A DNA stretch of 8,368 nt. Origin: Lachnospiraceae bacterium. Lineage in GTDB: Bacteria; Bacillota; Clostridia; Lachnospirales; Lachnospiraceae. Each line of letters opens with the position of its first letter. Positions within the stretch are counted from its first letter, which is position 1. The translations under genes were made by a program, and so were the position numbers. The notes beneath the pieces were generated by a model. The model searched no databases. It saw only the letters and a list, made by a program, of their open reading frames with translations, and had not been told where the DNA came from. Positions 1-4,336 of the stretch are shown in pieces. The DNA lies in NCBI GenBank assembly GCA_003520105.1, contig DOVL01000122.1:1-8368 (forward strand), in the 5' to 3' direction.

Positions 1-1145
1 GCAGCAAAGAAAATAACGATCAAAAAAACTATAAAAGTATAAACAGCAGAAAAGGCATTAAACGGAGTTTTATATTTCTCCTTCATACCATCAAATCCTT
101 TATAGTCAAGAAACATCAGCTGATACGCAAAATATCCCGCAAGGAAATAACCAACCAGAGCTATAACCATATTAAGCGGATTACCGCTTCTGAACCCCGG
201 AAGTGTGTAACCGTCTTTCTTACTGTGATTACTGTAGCTTGAATGTTCTCCGGATGATCCATTTTTCTTTCTTTTTACGTTATTTCTATTATTAGTTTCG
301 ATATCTGCGTTTCTTGATTTACGTGTCTTCGTATCATATCCGAGATATTTTTTTATTTCGAATGCGTTTTCGAACCTGTCCTTCTTATCGAGCATGGTAC
401 ATTTATCGGCAAATGTCCTGAGTACCTTCTCCCTTTCAACATCAGGTAAAAATGTCTGATACGCCTTGACATTATCGAGGATGTATCTGACCGTGGCACC
501 CAGTCCGTAAAAGTCCGTTCTGATATCACTCTCCGAAAAGCCGTACTGTTCCGGCGCAGCAAATCCTCTCGTACCCATAGCAACCGTATCATGAATCTTG
601 CTGCCGTCATGCTCTCTTGAAATATTAAAATCGATCAGGTAGACATTCTTATCATCATCGAGCATGATATTTGCAGGCTTAATATCACGGTGAATTATCG
701 GCGGATTCATATCGCCCAGCTCCTCCAGAATATCAACCAGCGATGACACTATATGATCAATATTGGTTATATTTCTGAGGTATCCGCCATCTTCCTCAAT
801 AAGTCTGCCAAGATCACGGCCACTGATGCACTCCTCAATTACAAGCCCGAATCCATCACAGGTCAAAACATCATAAATATGTGGTATGCCACTGATATCA
901 GCCGCTTTCAGGCGCTCGTAAATACTTATCGTCGTAAGACTTATGCATCTGGCGATCAGTATATCTCCTTTTTCTGCATCATAATAGCTCCCGACTGATC
1001 CTGTATTGACAGGATCTCCGGAAGCATATTCTAAACTGCTTACTTTCATGACATTTTCGTGACTGGTGATCATCTCAGGGTCACTGTAGCCATGTTTTCG
1101 CAGGACTTCGATTATTTCACTTTGAGGAATATCCATTTTGACCAT
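1..1145 (-). CDS. Membrane-attached serine/threonine protein kinase (Hanks type, DFN variant), C-terminus cut by window edge
   Basis: Translating leftward from the ATG at 1145 gives 381 open codons up to the window edge, so the C-terminus is missing. The kinase core is clear: catalytic loop HRDIKPANIM (H152-R153-D154), LIDFNIS (D172-F173-N174, in place of DFG), GTRGFAAPEQYGF (APE Glu199), and a DFYGLGATV helix after it. Residues about 45-90 form the N-lobe. The usual beta-3 VAIK lysine position reads ILIAR (R66), with a candidate alpha-C Glu at E77. After about residue 275 comes a Lys/Asn/Ser-rich linker, then two hydrophobic stretches at about 326-345 and 363-381, so the kinase domain is probably cytoplasmic and tethered to the membrane. 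It should phosphorylate Ser/Thr on unknown partners. It is the second gene of a unit with the HTH gene, 74 bp downstream of it. A GGTGG lies 5 nt before the ATG; a second in-frame ATG at 1136 is the alternative start. Kinase fold is confident; activity is less so because of R66. Confidence 0.9.
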   Translation of the reverse strand, partial: MVKMDIPQSEIIEVLRKHGYSDPEMITSHENVMKVSSLEYASGDPVNTGSVGSYYDAEKGDILIARCISLTTISIYERLKAADISGIPHIYDVLTCDGFGLVIEECISGRDLGRLIEEDGGYLRNITNIDHIVSSLVDILEELGDMNPPIIHRDIKPANIMLDDDKNVYLIDFNISREHDGSKIHDTVAMGTRGFAAPEQYGFSESDIRTDFYGLGATVRYILDNVKAYQTFLPDVEREKVLRTFADKCTMLDKKDRFENAFEIKKYLGYDTKTRKSRNADIETNNRNNVKRKKNGSSGEHSSYSNHSKKDGYTLPGFRSGNPLNMVIALVGYFLAGYFAYQLMFLDYKGFDGMKEKYKTPFNAFSAVYTFIVFLIVIFFA

Positions 1146-1166
1146 TTTAACCACCGGCAAAAACAC

Positions 1167-1206
1167 TAATGAAACATATTATAATCGTGATATCTATGTT
1201 TCATTA
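1167..1206 (-). promoter_or_regulatory. Perfect 12-bp inverted repeat between HTH and kinase genes, with a -10 box and a T run
   Basis: The arms TAATGAAACATA (1167-1178) and TATGTTTCATTA (1195-1206) are exact reverse complements, separated by 16 nt. On the leftward strand a perfect TATAAT lies at 1178-1183, at the edge of the spacer, but I see no matching -35. Just past the left arm, leftward, comes GTG and then five T residues (1159-1163 region). Three readings are possible: a dimer operator, perhaps for the adjacent HTH protein, controlling a kinase promoter; an AT-rich hairpin that terminates part of the transcripts between HTH and kinase; or both. The repeat is certain, the role is inferred. 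Confidence 0.6.
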
Positions 1207-1219
1207 TTACATCAAAATG

Positions 1220-1645
1220 CTACTCCGTCAAAGGTTTCATTTCTTTCTTATAAAGAAGCGCATTCGTCTCGCTGCAGGACAGTTTGTTATTTATGCAGTA
1301 TATAATAACCGCATCACGTGCATCCTTTGCATAAAGCGCTCCCGCCTTAATGAGAGCCATACAACGATTTGTTTCATTCAGACTAAAGCCACCGGCGATA
1401 CAAAGCGCCAGGGCATTATCTCTCCCAGGCACGCGAGTACCGTTCAGCAGTTGATATATGTAGGTTCTGCTGATATTTACACGGCTCACCAGCTCACTCT
1501 TCTTCACACCACGTGAATCAAGAACATTACAAAAATATGTATCAAAGCTATCCTTGCTGACCGCCGGATCACTTATGATCCGATCCAGGCTCCCCTCCGA
1601 ATGAGCATTTGTCAATTCGTTAAAAAAATCTTCTGTGTTTTTCAT
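1220..1645 (-). CDS. Small XRE-like helix-turn-helix protein, partner of the kinase
   Basis: This gene encodes a 141-aa soluble protein. The N-terminal 35 residues are acidic and probably helical. Residues about 41-85 look like an XRE/Cro-type HTH: GVKKSELVSRV, then NISRTYIYQLLNGTRVPGRD, matching helix 2, turn, recognition helix and the following loop. The C-terminal part (about 86-135) is helical, with LIKAGALYAKDARDAVIIY followed by NNKLSCSETNALLY. From memory, small HTH proteins with this kind of tail sit beside Ser/Thr kinases in several Lachnospiraceae, but I cannot verify this here. It probably binds DNA, possibly the inverted repeat before the kinase, and may be a kinase substrate; both are inference. 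The start at 1645 was chosen because GAGGA (1651-1655) sits 5 nt upstream; the longer in-frame form from 1669 lacks a convincing site. The gene probably begins a unit with its own extended -10 promoter. Confidence 0.82.
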   Translation of the reverse strand: MKNTEDFFNELTNAHSEGSLDRIISDPAVSKDSFDTYFCNVLDSRGVKKSELVSRVNISRTYIYQLLNGTRVPGRDNALALCIAGGFSLNETNRCMALIKAGALYAKDARDAVIIYCINNKLSCSETNALLYKKEMKPLTE

Positions 1646-1650
1646 ATTTA

Positions 1651-1655
1651 TCCTC
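1651..1655 (-). promoter_or_regulatory. Ribosome binding site that decides the HTH gene start
   Basis: GAGGA on the leftward strand, 5 nt before the ATG at 1645. It favours the 141-residue form over an 8-residue longer one starting at 1669. Confidence 0.65.
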
Positions 1656-1674
1656 ACACTATTAATCATCCACT

Positions 1675-1683
1675 ATCATATCA
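1675..1683 (-). promoter_or_regulatory. Extended -10 promoter element for the HTH-kinase unit
   Basis: The leftward strand reads TGA TATGAT (TGn at 1681-1683, -10 at 1675-1680), an extended -10 with five of six consensus bases. There is no good -35 at 16-18 nt. Transcription would begin near 1668, giving a leader of about 23 nt. It lies just downstream of a strong stem-loop, consistent with the start of a new unit. Confidence 0.45.
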
Positions 1684-1717
1684 TTTTTATAATTCATAAA
1701 GTTCACAATACTGTTAA

Positions 1718-1745
1718 CGGCCGGAGACTTCACTATCCCCAGCCG
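1718..1745 (-). terminator. Strong stem-loop between DUF2442 and HTH genes, possible transcript end without a T run
   Basis: In the leftward transcript CGGCTGGGGA (1745-1736) pairs with TCTCCGGCCG (1727-1718) over 10 bp, including two G-U pairs, around an 8-nt loop. On the rightward strand the same two positions become C-A mismatches, so the structure is better suited to the leftward RNA. It starts 7 nt past the DUF2442 stop codon. No T run follows it leftward; the only TTTTT (1750-1754) is on the rightward strand. It may be a weak or factor-dependent terminator, or an RNA-end stabiliser for the DUF4160-DUF2442 message. Confidence 0.45.
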
Positions 1746-1752
1746 CAACTTT

Positions 1753-2007
1753 TTAATTCGTTATTTTGCTTCCGTACTCAAGCAAGGTGTCACTTGGAAG
1801 ATCAACCCAGTCATTCCAATATATAACCGTTCTGCTCTCGTCCAGCTGAAAATGTTTAAATAATCCATATTCAGTCTTCAGTACGGAAAACTCAGATATG
1901 TCCTCAATATCCTCTGCCACGTCATACAAAACCTTCTCACCACTATCGAAGGTTATAAGTAATTTATAATCTTCTTGAGGAACAACTTCTTTGATTCTTG
2001 GGATCAT
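1753..2007 (-). CDS. DUF2442 family protein, second gene of a DUF4160-DUF2442 pair
   Basis: This is an 84-aa acidic protein beginning MIPRIKEVVPQEDYKL, with the DUF2442 pattern: a beta-strand pair (YKLLITFDSGEKVLYDV, residues 14-30), an acidic segment, LFKHFQLDE, then VIYWNDWVDLPSDTLLEYG near the end (the W/N, D-L, P-D-T-LY/LE signature). Its length is normal for the family. The function is not known. The family is small, often found beside DUF4160, and has been proposed as one half of toxin-antitoxin-like modules; this remains a hypothesis. It begins 19 nt after the DUF4160 stop with its own site GAGGTGAG (2013-2020), so the two are almost certainly co-transcribed. A strong stem-loop follows it. 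Confidence 0.85.
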   Translation of the reverse strand: MIPRIKEVVPQEDYKLLITFDSGEKVLYDVAEDIEDISEFSVLKTEYGLFKHFQLDESRTVIYWNDWVDLPSDTLLEYGSKITN

Positions 2008-2026
2008 CCAGACTCACCTCACAATT

Positions 2027-2278
2027 CTACAAAGGCGGTAATTTACCAATATTCTGCGTATCCCACATATGTCGAAGAATATCACCATAGATCAAAAGCC
2101 ATTCGACAACTAATTCCTGAGCTTTTTTAGGCAAATCACCATCGGTCATTTTGTATGTATTCAAATCAAATACACCAACATACTCACCATAAAGAGCATG
2201 TATGTGCGAAGGTTCATGCTCCTTAGGTTTGTAAAACATTTTAATCACAATGCCATAAAATCTTGTTATTTCAGGCAT
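2027..2278 (-). CDS. DUF4160 family protein, first gene of the pair
   Basis: This 83-aa protein has the full DUF4160 pattern: MPEITRFYGIVIKMFY at the start, the signature HEPSHIHALYGEY (residues 21-33), a short beta segment FDLNTYKMTDGDLP, then the helix KKAQELVVEWLLIY and a final WDTQNIGKLPPL. The conserved HEPxHIH resembles a metal or catalytic His/Glu cluster, but no activity has been shown to my knowledge. Its length is typical, so it is intact. It is the promoter-proximal gene, with a near-consensus promoter about 70 nt upstream and a very strong ribosome binding region (GGAGGTGAGGAG just before the ATG). Part of that region lies in an inverted repeat, which suggests translational or operator-type control. 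By size and pairing it could be one half of a toxin-antitoxin-like module; which half is unknown. Confidence 0.87.
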   Translation of the reverse strand: MPEITRFYGIVIKMFYKPKEHEPSHIHALYGEYVGVFDLNTYKMTDGDLPKKAQELVVEWLLIYGDILRHMWDTQNIGKLPPL

Positions 2279-2287
2279 TTCTCCTCA

Positions 2288-2313
2288 CCTCCAAAAATAC
2301 TATTATTTGGAGG
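2288..2313 (-). promoter_or_regulatory. Inverted repeat that covers the DUF4160 Shine-Dalgarno sequence
   Basis: CCTCCAAA (2288-2295) and TTTGGAGG (2306-2313) are perfect 8-bp reverse complements around a 10-nt loop. In the leftward mRNA the second arm reads UUUGGAGG and contains the main Shine-Dalgarno, so the hairpin would hide it. A second purine stretch, GAGGAG, stays free next to the ATG. It could also be a DNA operator downstream of the transcription start. Confidence 0.6.
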
Positions 2314-2344
2314 GATATGAATGAATATAATAATGAACAACTAT

Positions 2345-2373
2345 ATTATAATTAATATATGATTATAATTCAA
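2345..2373 (-). promoter_or_regulatory. Sigma-A type promoter for DUF4160-DUF2442
   Basis: The leftward strand carries -35 TTGAAT (2368-2373) and a perfect -10 TATAAT (2345-2350) with a 17-nt spacer. Transcription would start near 2338, giving a leader of about 60 nt that includes the Shine-Dalgarno hairpin. Confidence 0.75.
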
Positions 2374-2375
2374 CC

Positions 2376-2392
2376 AAAAGCCATCCTATAGC
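2376..2392 (-). terminator. Weak putative terminator after the DUF5067 gene
   Basis: Four nt after the stop codon the leftward strand reads GCTAT AGG ATGGC followed by TTTT: a 5-bp stem with one G-T pair, a 3-nt loop and a short T run. It is short and lies against the -35 of the next promoter, so termination may be leaky. Confidence 0.3.
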
Positions 2393-2396
2393 AAAC

Positions 2397-3323
2397 TTAA
2401 TTAATCGATCTTTTTTCAGACAAAATACTCTTGCCACCAAATAGTGTTTTAACCTCAATTTCAACATCTGAGGTTGTATCATTCAGAATATAAGCCTCTT
2501 CAACAATAATTGTTGCACCCGGTTTAATATATAGTATTGAAGGTTCACCATCAGCATCCTCGCTTATTGTCCAGCTGCTGCATTCAACACCATTCTGATA
2601 AACTGCATCTCTGAATTCCTGTGAAAATGCTGTAACCTTCTTTTCGCCATTTGTATATTCATATTTTACTATAAGTACATCTTCTCCTGAATAGTTTTCA
2701 CTAAGAAACATATCTACAATTTTTACACTCGTTTCGGCTGAACTTGCTGACGCCTCATTATAAGTTCCTTCTCCGCCACCAAGATCAATAGTTTCTTTTA
2801 AATATAAATCATCACTATCATAAAGATCATTAACTTCCACTGAAACATTGGTTTTATCCTGAAGCTTATATCCGATTTTAATATCATTAGTTACACCCGG
2901 TTTGATTTTCAGCATTTGATCCCCTGCGCTTACATCATCTACATAAACAGAAATTGTCGAACACTGAATACCATTCTGATAAACCCTGTCAGTAAGCGCA
3001 AGCATAAATGAAGTTTCTTTATCGCTGTTATTTGTCCACGAATAATCAATGATCAAAACTTCTGAACCATCATAATTTTCTTCAACCGAATAAGAATTGA
3101 TAGATATCGCATATTTTCCATCTTTAATAACTGTCGCTTCCGTTGTTGCCTTGGCAGTTGTCCCTTCTGTAGTATTACTGATCTTCTCCGTCGTTGCTTC
3201 CGTAACTACTGTTTGTTCTGATTCATCCTTATCTTTCTTCTTAGAAGCTGCCGCACCGGCTCCTCCTATGATGACAAGAACAACAAGCCAGAACCATATT
3301 TTCTTGTAAAAAGGCTTTTTCAT
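2397..3323 (-). CDS. Membrane-anchored extracellular protein with two tandem DUF5067 domains
   Basis: This gene encodes a 308-aa protein. Residues 1-8 are MKKPFYKK, followed by a hydrophobic segment (about 9-26, IWFWLVVLVIIGGAGAAA) and a Lys/Asp-rich stretch. There is no lipobox Cys, so it is probably an uncleaved signal anchor, though cleavage near Ala26 is possible. A Thr/Glu-rich spacer (about 38-64) resembles a wall-spanning linker. Two related beta-rich domains follow (about 69-183 and 200-305). Each starts with a strand, then ENY(D/S)G(S/E)(E/D)VLI, later VYQNG(I/V)(Q/E)CS and an IKPG motif, as expected of DUF5067 and related to FxLYD/DUF4352-like cell-surface modules. Ligand and function are unknown. 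The start at 3323 was chosen over in-frame ATGs at 3329, 3350 and 3362 because GTGGGGA lies 6 nt upstream. Divergent from the HXXEE gene; appears monocistronic. Confidence 0.85.
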   Translation of the reverse strand: MKKPFYKKIWFWLVVLVIIGGAGAAASKKKDKDESEQTVVTEATTEKISNTTEGTTAKATTEATVIKDGKYAISINSYSVEENYDGSEVLIIDYSWTNNSDKETSFMLALTDRVYQNGIQCSTISVYVDDVSAGDQMLKIKPGVTNDIKIGYKLQDKTNVSVEVNDLYDSDDLYLKETIDLGGGEGTYNEASASSAETSVKIVDMFLSENYSGEDVLIVKYEYTNGEKKVTAFSQEFRDAVYQNGVECSSWTISEDADGEPSILYIKPGATIIVEEAYILNDTTSDVEIEVKTLFGGKSILSEKRSIN

Positions 3324-3329
3324 ATGCAT

Positions 3330-3336
3330 TCCCCAC
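3330..3336 (-). promoter_or_regulatory. Ribosome binding site that decides the DUF5067 protein start
   Basis: GTGGGGA on the leftward strand, 6 nt before the ATG at 3323. It supports a protein starting MKKPFYKK, a classic signal-anchor beginning, rather than the longer in-frame form. Confidence 0.6.
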
Positions 3337-3379
3337 TTTCTGATATTCATTTGAAAATACAAGTCATTTTCATAGGAAT

Positions 3380-3426
3380 ATTATATCCTTTAGGGATGCA
3401 AAATTGGTATGCACGCAGCATACAAA
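3380..3426 (-). promoter_or_regulatory. Probable promoter and operator-like palindrome for the DUF5067 gene
   Basis: A perfect leftward -10 TATAAT lies at 3380-3385; the -35 position (about 3403-3408) is poor. That region is covered by an inverted repeat, GTATGC (3407-3412), 5 nt, GCATAC (3418-3423), extendable to 8 matches out of 9 per arm (3404-3412 and 3418-3426). A weak -35 under a palindrome suits regulation by a DNA-binding protein, repressor or activator. Confidence 0.45.
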
Positions 3427-3477
3427 CATGCAAAGTGACACATCGAGTACAAAATTGTGTATCTTAATCCGGGACTA

Positions 3478-3505
3478 TTTACAAACCGGAATAATGTTTT
3501 ATTAT
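3478..3505 (+). promoter_or_regulatory. Promoter for the HXXEE membrane protein gene
   Basis: Rightward -35 TTTACA (3478-3483), 16-nt spacer, -10 TATTAT (3500-3505), each matching consensus at five of six bases. Transcription would start near 3512, leaving a leader of about 100 nt before the ATG at 3613. Confidence 0.55.
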
Positions 3506-3519
3506 TATGAGTAAATGTC

Positions 3520-3588
3520 ACACATGTGTATTTTATTGCAGTTTCGCAGATTATTATGATCACTCAATAGTTAATCATGATTGATCAT
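3520..3588 (+). promoter_or_regulatory. Cluster of palindromes in the HXXEE gene leader
   Basis: Three palindromic elements lie between the predicted transcription start and the ribosome binding site: ACACATGTGT (3520-3529), AATCATGATT (3573-3582), and the separated pair ATGATCA (3556-3562) and TGATCAT (3582-3588). They could be operator half-sites. AT-rich intergenic DNA yields such words by chance, so the role is uncertain. Confidence 0.3.
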
Positions 3589-3612
3589 TAATTCGATATT
3601 CAGGAGGTCACT

Positions 3613-4140
3613 ATGAAGGAATATCTGCTTCTTTTACCGATCATATTTATATTTCATGACATGGAGGAGGTTGTCGGTTTTGGATGGTTTTTCAGACGTA
3701 ACCCCGATCTGTTCAAGAGATTCCCGAGAATAACCAAAGCTTATATAGGCTTTACGGATATGGGATTTGCCGCCGCCGTTTACGAAGAGTTTATTCCATT
3801 CTTCGGAATAAGTCTGCTTGCTTACTACTTTCCGGGTAAGATCCTCTACGCTCTCTGGTTCGGACTTTTTCTTTCATTAACGGCTCATTTCATTGTACAT
3901 ATCGGGCAAACAATATATCTGAGAAAATATATACCAAGCTTTATCACCAGCATTATCTGCCTGCCGATCAGCGTAATAATTCTGTTAAAAGCATCAAAAT
4001 ATATCACCTTCGACGTTACAGCCATCATACTTATTATTACATCCATTCTCCTCATGATGGCCAATCTGAAGCTTGCACACGCGATTGGACGCCGTATCAA
4101 CACTACTATTAACCGCGATCAGCAGTTTAACCCATCATAG
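3613..4140 (+). CDS. HXXEE-domain integral membrane protein
   Basis: This gene encodes a 175-aa hydrophobic protein of the HXXEE family, named for the motif seen here as HDMEE (H15, E18, E19) just after the first hydrophobic segment. Other likely conserved polar residues lie next to or within membrane segments: E58-E59 (VYEEF), H92 and H96 (AHFIVHIGQ) and R104 before YIPSFITS. Together they suggest a His/Glu cluster that might bind a metal within the bilayer; this is inference, as the family has no established function. Membrane segments fall at about 2-14, 51-73, 76-100, 109-126 and 134-152, and the C-terminus is polar. Length is normal and the start is certain, with AGGAGG 5 nt before the ATG. 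It is the only rightward gene here, transcribed alone from a divergent promoter and ending at a bidirectional terminator. Confidence 0.87.
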   Translation: MKEYLLLLPIIFIFHDMEEVVGFGWFFRRNPDLFKRFPRITKAYIGFTDMGFAAAVYEEFIPFFGISLLAYYFPGKILYALWFGLFLSLTAHFIVHIGQTIYLRKYIPSFITSIICLPISVIILLKASKYITFDVTAIILIITSILLMMANLKLAHAIGRRINTTINRDQQFNPS

Positions 4141-4230
4141 CATCGACTTTACACAATTCTGTGCAGATAATAACTTCGCCTGTTCCCCGCTCTTGACACA
4201 CTTACTCGGCTCATTTTCTACACATAAAAA

Positions 4231-4251
4231 GCCGGAGAATCATTCTCCGGC
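4231..4251. terminator. Bidirectional intrinsic terminator between convergent genes
   Basis: GCCGGAGAA (4231-4239) and TTCTCCGGC (4243-4251) form a perfect 9-bp GC-rich stem with a 3-nt loop. Rightward it is followed by CA and TTTTT (4254-4258); leftward the AAAAA at 4226-4230 gives TTTTT directly after the stem. It therefore serves both the HXXEE gene and the leftward diguanylate cyclase gene. Confidence 0.92.
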
Positions 4252-4336
4252 CATTTTTATCATTTCTATACATATCCAATTATGCCATCTGATCACATAT
4301 AATCACATGCTAATAAATTCAGTTCTGTTATTATCG

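Noticed and set aside
353..610. Leftward 85-codon frame inside the kinase gene
   Set aside because: It lies in another frame over the kinase C-lobe, which carries intact kinase motifs; the product is Arg/Ser-rich with no motif.
1169..1516. Rightward 115-codon open frame across the HTH gene
   Set aside because: It is antisense to the HTH gene, starts inside the inverted repeat, has no ribosome binding site and no recognisable domain.
3324..3362. Longer start of the DUF5067 protein at 3362
   Set aside because: It would put 13 residues before a standard signal-anchor start and lacks a ribosome binding site as good as GTGGGGA before 3323.
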